The translations under genes were made by a program, and so were the position numbers. From Pseudomonas sp. AKS31 (GTDB taxonomy: Bacteria > Pseudomonadota > Gammaproteobacteria > Pseudomonadales > Pseudomonadaceae), in NCBI RefSeq assembly GCF_023634765.1, contig NZ_JAMLFX010000006.1:148180-212179 (forward strand): a DNA stretch of 64,000 bases. Direction: 5' to 3'. Within the stretch, counting starts at the first letter, position 1. Every line of letters begins with the position of its first letter. The notes under the pieces are model-generated. The model was given only the letters and a program-made list of their open reading frames with translations. It was not told the origin of the DNA and ran no database searches. Shown here piece after piece: positions 28,608 to 37,975 of the stretch.

Positions 28608-29380
28608 TGTTCGTTCCATTGTCGACGGCCGTCGCGCATCGCCGCACGCAATTCCTCGTAAGAGAACGACAAACCACGCTCAGCGCCCAATTCCAGCGCT
28701 CGACTGATGAAGACGTCTGGATCGTGCAGCGTACGCAAGGCCAGAGACAGCGAAACATCTTCAGCCACCAGCCGCTGAAAGCGCTGCAAAGGCGTGTCGG
28801 CCAAGCCAGGCTCAGGGGTACTGTGCAATCCGTCGCTGATCATCTGTTCAAGCCAGGCACCGGGCCGGCAATCGAGCACCAGATGAACCCGCGCCGAGGT
28901 ATCGCGGTTATCCACGCGATGTGGGCGAGCGAGATCAAGAAACCAGCACTCCCCGGCCTGCATGGGCATGCGCTGCCCATCGAGCCAGAAATCGACGCTC
29001 GGCGGACTGAGCAATGGAATGTGCAAACGCCGATCGGCCTGCGGGCCATCAAGGTCGTAATCGCGATGCTGGTGAATTCGTCCACCCGGCCCCAAGCGCA
29101 GCAATCGCGCGCTGACGATGTCCAGTGAGAGACTTTGCAGCCCTTGTTGCCAGCGCGCATCTCGCAGCCAAGGGCCGCGCTGCACCGGTTCACCGCGTCC
29201 GGGGGACAGTTCGGTCAGCGCATCGACCGCCGAAATGAGCGCCACCCCGCTCCAGTCACCGGAAAAATAACCGACATTGAAATGGCTGCGCCAGGCGGCG
29301 TCGGCAATCGCTGCCAGCGCCTGCAACAGCAAGGGCAAATCCACGGTCACCGGCAATCGCGAATACGCCGGGCGGCTCAT
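28595..29380 (-). CDS. Aspartyl/asparaginyl beta-hydroxylase with Nif11-like C-terminal domain
   Basis: 261 residues. Residues 30-175 match the Asp/Asn beta-hydroxylase cupin: iron ligands H105 and D107 in HQHRDYD and H154 in RPHRVDN, with the 2-oxoglutarate-binding region after them. Residues about 198-248 (FQRLVAEDVSLSLALRTLHD then DPDVFISRALELGAERG and LSFSYEELRAAM) closely resemble the Nif11 leader-peptide domain. That domain normally directs peptide precursors to modification enzymes; a fusion to a hydroxylase is unusual. The start overlaps the APS-kinase stop (ATGA). The enzyme would hydroxylate Asp or Asn side chains of a partner protein. Confidence 0.82.
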   Translation of the reverse strand: MSRPAYSRLPVTVDLPLLLQALAAIADAAWRSHFNVGYFSGDWSGVALISAVDALTELSPGRGEPVQRGPWLRDARWQQGLQSLSLDIVSARLLRLGPGGRIHQHRDYDLDGPQADRRLHIPLLSPPSVDFWLDGQRMPMQAGECWFLDLARPHRVDNRDTSARVHLVLDCRPGAWLEQMISDGLHSTPEPGLADTPLQRFQRLVAEDVSLSLALRTLHDPDVFISRALELGAERGLSFSYEELRAAMRDGRRQWNEQWSG

Positions 29381-29982
29381 GTCCTGGGCAACACCGAACA
29401 CTCGCCGAGCCAGGTCAGCAGCCGATCGAGGCAGGCATCGACCGACTGCGCGCCAGTGTCGAGCACCAATGACGGTTGCGCCGGTGGCTCGTAGGGCGCG
29501 GAAATGCCGGTAAACCCGGGCAGGTCGCCGCGTCGGGCGCGGGCGTAATGCCCTTTCGGATCACGCTGCTCGCACACCGCCAGCGAAGCGCTGCACCAGA
29601 CTTCGCGATAGTCGTCCCCCAAGCGTTGCACAAACACCTCACGCAGCTCGGCCAACGGCGCAATCATCGCCAGAATCACGATCTGGCCGTTGTCCACCAG
29701 CAGCGCCGCGAGTTCACTGGCGCGGCGAATGTTTTCCTGGCGATCGGCATCGCTGAAGCCCAGATCCCGGTTGAACCCGGTACGCAAAGTGTCGCCATCG
29801 AGCACCACGGTTTGCAGGCCATCCCCGAACAAGGTGGCATGCAGCGCTTGCGCCAATGTCGACTTGCCTGCCGCCGGCAAACCGGTCAGCAGGATCGCCG
29901 CACCCCGATGACCATTGCGGGCCTCGCGTTGCGTGCGGCTGACGCTGGCAACGGGCGCCAGCACATCACTGCGCTGGGGCAT
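29377..29982 (-). CDS. cysC: Adenylylsulfate (APS) kinase
   Basis: 201 residues. The Walker A motif GLPAAGKST is at 34-42. The APS-kinase signatures DGDTLRTGFNRDLGFS and DRQENIRR follow, and DPKGHYARARRGDLPGFTGI matches the C-terminal substrate segment. The usual FISP(Y/F)R motif is altered to MIAPLAEL. It makes PAPS. Pseudomonads reduce APS directly for cysteine synthesis, so a separate CysC beside two sulfotransferases points to PAPS supply for sulfation. It overlaps the TolC gene by 17 bases. Confidence 0.92.
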   Translation of the reverse strand: MPQRSDVLAPVASVSRTQREARNGHRGAAILLTGLPAAGKSTLAQALHATLFGDGLQTVVLDGDTLRTGFNRDLGFSDADRQENIRRASELAALLVDNGQIVILAMIAPLAELREVFVQRLGDDYREVWCSASLAVCEQRDPKGHYARARRGDLPGFTGISAPYEPPAQPSLVLDTGAQSVDACLDRLLTWLGECSVLPRT

Positions 29983-31483
29983 GCGCCACCACCGGCACCG
30001 AAATATCCCCCGACGCCCACGCCGACTCACGGTTGGCCAGCGCGGTGGCGATCGACTGCACTTCGGTCGACTGCACCTGATCCGGCAGCGGATCGAGGCC
30101 AGCACTGGCGAAGATCTGACCGTAGGCATTGCGCAGATCGGCGTACGACAAATCACGGCGCAAGTCGGCTTGCAGATTGTTCAACTCGCCCTGAATCAAC
30201 TCCAGCTCACCAATCCCGGCAGCCTGATGACGGTTGCGTAACTGGCCAACGATTTGCCCGTCGATGTCCGACAACTGTTGGTTGGTCTTGAACTGGCGCA
30301 TGGCTTCTTGATAGTTGGCATTCGCCACATACAGTTGCGCGAGCACCGCTATCGACATTGCTTGTCGCCGCGCAGTGGCCACTTCTTCGCCGGCCTTGGC
30401 GACGTTGATCGCCGCCGGAGCAGAGATCACGTTGAACAGGTTCCAGGTGACTTTGACGCCGTAGTCGGCCCAGCCCTGTTCGACGAGAAAGGAGTTGCTG
30501 TCGTAGTGCCCGCCAGCGGAAAACTCCAGGCCCGGCAGCAAGCGCAGCATGGCCTTGCGGGTTTCAGCGGCGCTGATGCGCGTCTGGTAATCCTGCTCGC
30601 GCAGTTCCGGGCGGCTGGTCAAGGCCTCCTGTTCCAGTTTGGCCAGATCGACCTTGAGTTCAGGAATCTGATAACCATCATCGGTGGCCAAGGTCAGATT
30701 GGTGCCCAGTGGCAAGTTGATCAACGTCGCCAGTTCGGTTTTCGCCAGCGACAAGGCACGGCGTTGTTCTTCCAGTTGCCGGGTGGCTTCGATCAGCGAA
30801 CGCTGGTAACCGAGCGATTGCACCGGGTCGCCAATGCGTTGATCGCTGAGGGTCTGGCTGTTGTCCCGAGCGGTCTGGACCCGCGCCATCAGGCTGTCGA
30901 TCTGTTTGAGCAGGCGCTCGGCAGCCATCGCTCGCCAATAGGCCGAACGCACATCCTGAACGATGGTGTTGATCACTTTGCGGCGCCGTTCCTGGACGAT
31001 CAGGCGCTGATCGCCCTGCTGCTTGGCGCTGATGTAGCTGACGCCGAAGTCGAGGACGTTCCAGACCATGGTCAGGTCGGCGACCTCGCGGTCGCGATCC
31101 TGCGAGGTCGACGGTTCCAGCGACTGGGTGCCGGTGCGTACGCTCTGGCTGCTGGAGGCGTTGACGTTGTTGCGCCCGACGTAGCCGGCGTCCAGCGCCA
31201 TGCGCGGCAGCATGTCGAAACTGGCGAGGTCGAGCTGCCGCTTGGCCAGCGCTTCCTCCATGATCTTCAAGCGGCCTTCGAGGTTGTACTTCACGGCGCG
31301 GGCCATGGCTTGGTGCAGGGTCAACGGACCGCGCAGCGGTTCCTGATCCTTGTACATGCCTTGCAGGTCGCTTTTGGCACGCTGTTCACTGACGCTGCGC
31401 TCAATCGGTTCACTGGTCACTGCACATCCGCTGATCGCCAGCGCCAGCAGGCTGGCGCCGAACAACTTCTGACTTCTCTTCAT
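29966..31483 (-). CDS. TolC-type outer-membrane efflux lipoprotein
   Basis: 505 residues. The lipobox is ISGC (C20); two OEP helical-hairpin repeats follow (HQAMARAVKYNLEGRLKIMEEAL, then INVAKAGEEVATARRQAMSI), ending with SIATALANRESAWASG. The ATG at 31483 follows CCAGGG; the upstream in-frame sequence lacks signal character. It is the only outer-membrane channel in this locus, lying 46 bases downstream of the giant repeat-protein gene and overlapping cysC. It is the likely exit for the locus product, in partnership with the adaptors at 42284-46476. Confidence 0.9.
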   Translation of the reverse strand: MKRSQKLFGASLLALAISGCAVTSEPIERSVSEQRAKSDLQGMYKDQEPLRGPLTLHQAMARAVKYNLEGRLKIMEEALAKRQLDLASFDMLPRMALDAGYVGRNNVNASSSQSVRTGTQSLEPSTSQDRDREVADLTMVWNVLDFGVSYISAKQQGDQRLIVQERRRKVINTIVQDVRSAYWRAMAAERLLKQIDSLMARVQTARDNSQTLSDQRIGDPVQSLGYQRSLIEATRQLEEQRRALSLAKTELATLINLPLGTNLTLATDDGYQIPELKVDLAKLEQEALTSRPELREQDYQTRISAAETRKAMLRLLPGLEFSAGGHYDSNSFLVEQGWADYGVKVTWNLFNVISAPAAINVAKAGEEVATARRQAMSIAVLAQLYVANANYQEAMRQFKTNQQLSDIDGQIVGQLRNRHQAAGIGELELIQGELNNLQADLRRDLSYADLRNAYGQIFASAGLDPLPDQVQSTEVQSIATALANRESAWASGDISVPVVAHAPAQ

Positions 31484-31529
31484 CCCTGGATCGCCCCTAG
31501 GTCCCGCACAGTGTTGAGTAATGGTTGGT

Positions 31530-34500
31530 TCAGGCCGATATTTCGCTGATGCCGACCTGTTGCAGTGCTGCCGCCAGGTTGTCGACCCGGTGCTGTTCGT
31601 TGTCTTTGAGTTGTTGCAGTTGCTGGCCCAGTGTCGGCGCGCCAAACACGCCGCGCAGGCCTTGAGAAACATCGCCAGCCTTGAGTGACTGACTGCCGAA
31701 CGCGTTCAACGAATCGCGGTCGGCGGCGCTGTCCTGATTGAACAGGCTCGACAGCGTGCTGGTCCCGAATACGCCACCGTCACCGCCGCCAAAACCGAGG
31801 AAGCCGTGGCCGGATCCATCAGCGCCGCTGTCGCTACTGCTGAACACCTGCGCGATGAAGCTCGGGCTGAGGGCGCCGTGGTTCATGAAGATATCGCCCA
31901 GCGGACGGATGCCATTGCCGATCACCCGTTGCTCGAACAGTGGTGCAAAGGTCAGCGGTGAACCGAGATCGCCGGTGGGCGCTGTGAAAATGATCGGTTG
32001 CAGCGGGACGTTTGGCGGCGGTGGCGGCACCACCGGATCGCTGCTGCGAATCAGCGGATCGGGAATCACCACACTGGTGGACGGCGTTGGCGGAACGAGC
32101 GGCGGTACGGTGTTGATCGCGTAATTGTTCGAGTTGCTGACGCCGCTGCCGCTGTTGCCTGACTGATCACTGACGCCTGCGCTGTTGACGCTGATGGCAT
32201 TGCTGGCGCTGTTGACGTTGGCATTCGGCGTCAGGGTCGCGGTCCAGGTTTTGCCGCCATCGCTGCTGCTCAGGTTGGACAAGGTGCCATTGCCGACATT
32301 GATGTCCGCCAGATCAAAACCACTGACCGCCTCATTGAAGGTGATGATCACCTGTGAGGTCTGGCCGAGACCGAGATTCGGATTGGAAATAACCACTGTC
32401 GCCGTGGGCCGTTCGCTGTCGAGTGCGTAGTTGTTCGACACCGCCACCGTGCTGCCGACGTTACCGGCCAGATCCGTGACGTTGCTGGTGTCCAGCGCGA
32501 TGAAGTTGCTCGGATCGCTGACGTTGGCCGTCGGCGTGAACGTCGCGGTCCAGGTTTTTCCGCCATCGCTGCTGCTCAGGTTGCTCAGATCCCCGTTGGT
32601 CACGCTCAGGTCGGACAAGTCGAAATTGCTCACCGCCTCGCTGAAAGTGAAGGTCACCGTGGTGGTCTGGCCGATGCCCAGATGCGGGTTGGCGACCACG
32701 ATGTCCACCGTTGGCCGGGTCGCGTCGAGCGCGTAGTTGTTGGAAATGGCGATGCTCGCGCCAGGGTTGCCGGCCAGATCCTGCACGCCGGCAGTGTCGA
32801 CGATGATCAGGTTGGTCGCATCGTTGACGTTGGCGGTTGGTGTCAGCGTGGCGGTCCAGGTGATGCCGCCGTCGCTGCTGATCAGGTTCGCCAAGGTGCC
32901 ATTGGCGACGCTGATGTCCGACAGATCGAAACCGCTCACGGCTTCGCTGAAGGTGATGGTCACCGTGGTGGTTTCGCCAATGCCCAGGCGATTGTCGGCG
33001 ACCACGATAGTGGCGGTCGGCAACGCGGTGTCGATGGCAAAGTTGTTGGAGTCGGTGGTGCCGACGCCACTGTTGCCAGAGGCGTTGGTGACCCCGCTGT
33101 TGTCGAGGGTGATCAGGTTGGTGGTATCGCTAATGCTCACGGTCGGCGTGAACGTCGCCGTCCAGGTGACGCCGCCGTCGCTGGAGGCCACGTTGCTCAG
33201 GGTGCCGTTGGCGATGGTCAGGTCAGCGTTGCTGAAACCGCTGACCGCCTCGCTGAAGGTGATCGTCACGATCGAGGTTTCCCCGGCCTTGAGCGAGCTG
33301 TCCGCAACGACGATGGTCGCGGTCGGCACTTCGGTTTGCACCGCGTAGTTGGCCGAGTTGGTGGTGCCAGTGCCAGCATTGCCGGCCAGATCGCTGATGC
33401 CGGTGTTGTTCAGAACAATCAGGTTGGTGGTATCGCTGATGCCGATGGTCGGCGTGAACGTCGCCGTCCAGGTGATGCCGCCGTCGCTGGACGAGACGTT
33501 GCTCAACGTGCCATTGGCGACGCTCAGGTCGGAATTGTCGAAACCGGTGACGGCTTCGCTGAAGGTGATGGTCACGGTCGCTGTTTCACCAGGACGCAGA
33601 TCGTTGTCACTCATGACAATCGTGGCGGTCGGACGCTGACTGTCGACCGCGTAGTTGTTCGAATCGGTGGTACCGCTGCCAGTGTTGCCGGCCCCGTCGA
33701 CCACTCCAGTGTTGTCCAGGGTGATCAGGTTGCTGGTGTCGGTGACGCCGGCCGATGGGGTAAACGTCGCGGTGTAGGTGATGTTGTCCGAGGTGCTCAG
33801 CGCGGAAAGTGTGCCGTTCTCGACGGTCAGGTCTGCCAGGGTGAAACCGGTCACCGCCTCGCTGAAGGTAATAGTGACCGTGGTGGTCTGGCCAACGCCC
33901 AGCGCCGTGTCGGCCACCACAACGGTCGCGGTCGGGCGCTGGGTGTCGATGGCGTAATTGTTCGAATCAGTGGTGCCCACCCCCACGTTGCCGGCCCCAT
34001 TCTGCACCCCGGTATTGTCCAGGGTGATCAGGTTGGTCGCGTCGGTAATGTTGGTGGTCGGCGTGAAGGTTGCCGTCCAGGTGATGCCTCCATCACTGCT
34101 GCTCACGGCGCTCAGCGTGCCGCTGGCGATGGTCAGGTCGGCGTTACTGAAACCGCTCACGGCTTCGGAGAAGGTGATGGTCACCGTGGTGGTTTCGCCG
34201 ATGCTCAGGCTGTTGTCGGCAACCACGATAGTGGCGGTCGGTACCATTGTGTCGATCACGAAATTGCCGGAGTTGGTGACGCCGGTGCCGGCGTTACCGG
34301 CCAGGTCAGCGATGCCGGTGTTGTTCAGGCTGATAAGGTTGCTGGTGTCGTTGATCCCGAGAGTGGGCGTGTATGTCGCCGTCCAGGTGATGCCGCCGTC
34401 GCTGCTGCTCACGGCGGTCAACGTGCCGTTGGGTATGTTCAGATCGGCGTTGGTGAAGCCCGTCACCGCCTCGGAGAAGGTAAAGGTCACCAACGAGGTT

Positions 34501-37500
34501 TCACCGGCGCTGAGGCTCGTGTCGGCGACCACGATGGTCGCTGTCGGACGTTGGGTGTCGATGCTGTAATTGTTCGAATCCGTAGTGCCGCTGCCAGCGT
34601 TGCCGGCCAGGTCAGCGATGCCGGTGTTGTCCAGCGTCACCAGATTGGTGGTGTCGCTGACGCTGGCGCCCGGAGTGAACGTTGCGGTCCAGGTAATACC
34701 TCCGTCACTGCTGCTTACTGCGCTCAAGGTGCCGCTGGCGATGGTCAGGTCGGCGTTGGTGAAACCGCTGACCGCTTCACTGAAGGTGATGGTCACCAGC
34801 GATGTGTCGCCGATTTTCAAGGCCGTGTCCGTGAACACGATGGTGGCCGTTGGGCGCTGGTTGTCGATGGCGTAGTTATTGGAGTCGGTGGTGCCGCTGC
34901 CCTGGTTGCCGTTGACGTCACTGACCCCGCTGTTGTCCAGGGTGATCAGGTTGGTGGCATCGGTAATGTTGGCGGCCGTCGTGAAGGTTGCTGTCCAGGT
35001 GATGCCACCATCACTGCTGCTCACGGCGCTCAGCGTGCCGTTGGCGATGGTCAGGTCGGCATTAGTGAAGCCGGTCACGGCTTCGGAGAAGGTGATGGTC
35101 ACCAACGACGTTTCGCCGATTCTCAAGGCGTTGTCGGCGACCACAATAGTCGCCGTCGGGCGCTGCGTGTCGATGGCGTAATTGTTCGAGTCGGTGGTGC
35201 CGCTGCCGACATTGCCGGACAAATCGGAGAGGCCGGTATTGGCCAGGGTGATCAGGTTGGTAGTATCGCTGACGTTGTTGGTTGGCGTGAGGGTGGCCGT
35301 CCAGGTGATCCCGCCGTCACTGCTGCTCAAACCGCTCACGCTGCCATTGGCCACGGACAGGTCGGCGGTGGTGAAACCGGTCACGGCCTCGCTGAACGTG
35401 ATGGTCACCAGCGAGGTTTCCCCTGCCTTGAGCGCGGTGTCCGCGACGACAAGGGTGGCCGTCGGGCGCACGGTGTCGATGGCGTAGTTATTGGAATCGG
35501 TTGTACCGCTGCCGGCGTTACCGGCCAGGTCAGCGATCCCGGTGTTATCCAGCGTCACCACGTTAGTGGTGTCGGTGACACCGCCACTGGGCGTAAACGT
35601 CGCCGTCCAGGTAATGCCTCCATCGCTGCTGCTCACGGCGGACAACGTGCCGTTGGCGATGGTCAGGTCGGCGTTGGTGAATCCGCTGACCGCTTCACTG
35701 AAGGTAATGGTCACCAGCGACGTTTCACCGATTTTCAGGGCCGTGTCAGCGACAACGATAGTGGCCGTCGGGCGCTGGGTATCGATCACATAATTGCTGG
35801 AATTGGTGGTACCGACACCCACGGCACCGTCAGAGACCGCCGCCACACCGGTGTTGTCCAGAGTGATGACGTTGGTGGTGTCGGTAATCCCGTTGGTCGG
35901 CGTAAAAGTCGCGGTCCAGGTGATCCCGCCATCGCTGCTGCTCACGGCCGTCAACGTGCCGTTGGCGATGGTCAGGTCGGCATTGGTGAAGCCAGTGACC
36001 GCCTTGTTGAAGGTGATGGTTACCAGCGAGGTTTCGCCAATTTTCAGCGCACTGTCCGCCAGGACGATGGTCGCGGTCGGTGGTTCGACGTAATTGGTAT
36101 TGAGCGTGCCGCCGACACTGTAAACCGCAGCAGTGGCACTCGGCGAGCTACCCGTCGCGCCGCCGTTTGACGGGCCTCCGACACCACTGGCCGCAGCGTT
36201 TCCGGTGATCGCCGCGAAGTTGGCAGCGGTGATCAGTACCGTGCCGCCGTTGTTCCAGATAGCCCCGACACCACGGCCACCGTCACCGCCGTTGGCAATG
36301 TTGCCGCCGCTGCCACCACCGCCGCCGCCACCGCCCGCCGCGAGGTTATTGCTGATGACCGATGTGCCGATGACTTTCAAGGTGCCGGTCGAGGCGTTGT
36401 AGATACCGCCGGCCGCATTGCCACCGACGCCGCCAACCGAGTTCCAGCCCGAACCACCGCCGCCACCACCAATGGACAACGTGCCATTGGTCGCTGAGCC
36501 GCCGTTGCCGCCTTGACTGTAACCGGCGGCGCCATTGCCGCCGAGACCGCCAGTGCTGGTACCGCCGCGCCCGCCCATATCGTTCGAGGTGTAGCCGCCG
36601 CCATAACCACCGGTATTCGCTGTGCCGACCCCACCGGCATAGGTTGAGTTACCCGGGCCTGTCGAACCACCATGGCCACCGTTACCGCCGCCGATCCCGC
36701 CACCACCGCCGCCGCCGCCGCCGGAATAACCTCCGGCCACCCCACCGCCGCCGCCACCACCGGAAGCGGCGTTGGCAGTGACCGTGACGTTATTGAGCGT
36801 AAGAATGCCGGCGTTGAAAATCCCGCCGCCCATGGCGCCTGCCGCCGCCGCGCCACCGTTACCGCCATTGCCGGCCACCAATCCCTTGGTGATCACCAGC
36901 CCGTCCAGCGTCACGGTGGCGCCGGAAGTGATTTCCACCACGCGGGTCTTGTATTGCCCGTCGAGGGTCACGTCGGCCACGCCGTCGTTGTTCAGATCGC
37001 CATCGACGGTGATGTTCTTGTTGATCAATAACTCGGAGTTGAGTTGCACGGTCATACCGGCGTTGAACGTGACGATGTCGCCGTTTTGCGCAGACGCCAG
37101 AGTCGTACGCAACGAGCCTACGCCCGAGTCGAGGTTGTTAGTCGCGGTCCAGGTGGCAAGGCCCCATTGATATTCACTCATCGCCTTGGTCGACAAGACA
37201 TTGGCGCTCTCGATGGTGCCGGTGGCAATTTCCAGGTCCCAGTCGCCGCCGACACCGGTGCGGTTATTCGAAGCGGCTACATCACGGCCGGTCAACTGCG
37301 CCAGCGAGTCGACGAAACTCAAGCCGCGATCGCCCTCGGCGGTGTAGCAACCGTAGATCAGGATGTCGCCGCCAGCGTTCATGTCCTTGCCGATTTCGCC
37401 GAGGATGGCGCTGCGTTGCGCGACGTTGTCCGCAGACAGATAACTGTTGCCCAACCACAGATCGCCAGCGTTGCCGTGGGCAATGATCTGCACTGAACTG

Positions 37501-37919
37501 ACGCCATGATGTTGATCGAGGTAATCGGCGATCTGTTGCAAACCATCCTTGGTGGCGTCGAGTTTCACCACTTGGGTGCCAGGGGCGACGCCCTGGACCA
37601 GGCTGTCGGCATCTTTCACACGCGAATCGACGAACACCACGCTCTGGCCCGGCACCGCCACGGGGCTGGCGGCCGGCGTGGCATCGGCCTGACCATGGGT
37701 GTCCTTGCTGGCGACCGGGTGATCGGCGGTCGGCGCCTTGGCGGCATCTGCCGCAGGGTGGCTGTCAGCCTGTGCAGCCGTATCGGCCACGGTGGCAGCC
37801 ACTGCGCCGTCGAACAGCATGCGCGGTTCCAGAGACATGATCATCGGCGATGCCAGCGAACGCTGACCCTCGGTTGTCCGTGACTTGACCTTCGCACTGC
37901 CAAAAAGAGACCACCACAT
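31530..37919 (-). CDS. Giant repeat protein: LEPR-type motif, DUF4347-like, Gly-rich, 13 Ig-like repeats
   Basis: 2129 residues. In order: short basic N-terminus with the motif LEPRMLFDGA at 30-39; Ala-rich linker; DUF4347-like domain at about 94-250 (VQIIAHGNAGDLWLG, DILIYGCYTAEGDRG); a beta-helix-like part (SLRTTLASAQNGDIVTFNAG); an extremely Gly-rich region (about 375-590); 13 tandem Ig-like repeats of about 102 residues (about 610-1935), each with PTATIVVAD, TITFSEAVSGF and SSDGGITWTATF; then a Pro-rich and Gly/Ser-rich tail ending in GISEISA. There is no Sec signal and no clear RTX nonapeptide array, so export by a dedicated system is likely. Probably a surface adhesin. The ATG at 37919 follows GGTGAG. 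Confidence 0.85.
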   Translation of the reverse strand: MWWSLFGSAKVKSRTTEGQRSLASPMIMSLEPRMLFDGAVAATVADTAAQADSHPAADAAKAPTADHPVASKDTHGQADATPAASPVAVPGQSVVFVDSRVKDADSLVQGVAPGTQVVKLDATKDGLQQIADYLDQHHGVSSVQIIAHGNAGDLWLGNSYLSADNVAQRSAILGEIGKDMNAGGDILIYGCYTAEGDRGLSFVDSLAQLTGRDVAASNNRTGVGGDWDLEIATGTIESANVLSTKAMSEYQWGLATWTATNNLDSGVGSLRTTLASAQNGDIVTFNAGMTVQLNSELLINKNITVDGDLNNDGVADVTLDGQYKTRVVEITSGATVTLDGLVITKGLVAGNGGNGGAAAAGAMGGGIFNAGILTLNNVTVTANAASGGGGGGGVAGGYSGGGGGGGGGIGGGNGGHGGSTGPGNSTYAGGVGTANTGGYGGGYTSNDMGGRGGTSTGGLGGNGAAGYSQGGNGGSATNGTLSIGGGGGGSGWNSVGGVGGNAAGGIYNASTGTLKVIGTSVISNNLAAGGGGGGGGSGGNIANGGDGGRGVGAIWNNGGTVLITAANFAAITGNAAASGVGGPSNGGATGSSPSATAAVYSVGGTLNTNYVEPPTATIVLADSALKIGETSLVTITFNKAVTGFTNADLTIANGTLTAVSSSDGGITWTATFTPTNGITDTTNVITLDNTGVAAVSDGAVGVGTTNSSNYVIDTQRPTATIVVADTALKIGETSLVTITFSEAVSGFTNADLTIANGTLSAVSSSDGGITWTATFTPSGGVTDTTNVVTLDNTGIADLAGNAGSGTTDSNNYAIDTVRPTATLVVADTALKAGETSLVTITFSEAVTGFTTADLSVANGSVSGLSSSDGGITWTATLTPTNNVSDTTNLITLANTGLSDLSGNVGSGTTDSNNYAIDTQRPTATIVVADNALRIGETSLVTITFSEAVTGFTNADLTIANGTLSAVSSSDGGITWTATFTTAANITDATNLITLDNSGVSDVNGNQGSGTTDSNNYAIDNQRPTATIVFTDTALKIGDTSLVTITFSEAVSGFTNADLTIASGTLSAVSSSDGGITWTATFTPGASVSDTTNLVTLDNTGIADLAGNAGSGTTDSNNYSIDTQRPTATIVVADTSLSAGETSLVTFTFSEAVTGFTNADLNIPNGTLTAVSSSDGGITWTATYTPTLGINDTSNLISLNNTGIADLAGNAGTGVTNSGNFVIDTMVPTATIVVADNSLSIGETTTVTITFSEAVSGFSNADLTIASGTLSAVSSSDGGITWTATFTPTTNITDATNLITLDNTGVQNGAGNVGVGTTDSNNYAIDTQRPTATVVVADTALGVGQTTTVTITFSEAVTGFTLADLTVENGTLSALSTSDNITYTATFTPSAGVTDTSNLITLDNTGVVDGAGNTGSGTTDSNNYAVDSQRPTATIVMSDNDLRPGETATVTITFSEAVTGFDNSDLSVANGTLSNVSSSDGGITWTATFTPTIGISDTTNLIVLNNTGISDLAGNAGTGTTNSANYAVQTEVPTATIVVADSSLKAGETSIVTITFSEAVSGFSNADLTIANGTLSNVASSDGGVTWTATFTPTVSISDTTNLITLDNSGVTNASGNSGVGTTDSNNFAIDTALPTATIVVADNRLGIGETTTVTITFSEAVSGFDLSDISVANGTLANLISSDGGITWTATLTPTANVNDATNLIIVDTAGVQDLAGNPGASIAISNNYALDATRPTVDIVVANPHLGIGQTTTVTFTFSEAVSNFDLSDLSVTNGDLSNLSSSDGGKTWTATFTPTANVSDPSNFIALDTSNVTDLAGNVGSTVAVSNNYALDSERPTATVVISNPNLGLGQTSQVIITFNEAVSGFDLADINVGNGTLSNLSSSDGGKTWTATLTPNANVNSASNAISVNSAGVSDQSGNSGSGVSNSNNYAINTVPPLVPPTPSTSVVIPDPLIRSSDPVVPPPPPNVPLQPIIFTAPTGDLGSPLTFAPLFEQRVIGNGIRPLGDIFMNHGALSPSFIAQVFSSSDSGADGSGHGFLGFGGGDGGVFGTSTLSSLFNQDSAADRDSLNAFGSQSLKAGDVSQGLRGVFGAPTLGQQLQQLKDNEQHRVDNLAAALQQVGISEISA
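32107..36080 (-). repeat. 13 tandem 306-bp repeats encoding Ig-like domains
   Basis: About 3.97 kb of direct repeats, each near 306 bp, inside the giant gene. Units at the 5' side (repeats 1-7) are more alike than the last three (11-13), which lack the GTTDSNN segment and use AVSNN instead. Tandem identity makes copy number prone to change and to short-read misassembly. Confidence 0.9.
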
Positions 37920-37975
37920 GTTGCTCACCCGAACTCGAACGAATGTACGTGACGCATCAATAAAAAATGCCGCGA

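Noticed and set aside
32107-36080. CRISPR-like periodic repeats
   Set aside because: The 306-bp period and reading-frame conservation show protein repeats; no short repeats with unique spacers and no cas genes.
32682-36170. Long open frames antisense to the Ig-like repeat array, with about 300-bp periodicity
   Set aside because: They repeat only because the real gene on the minus strand repeats; translations show no independent features.
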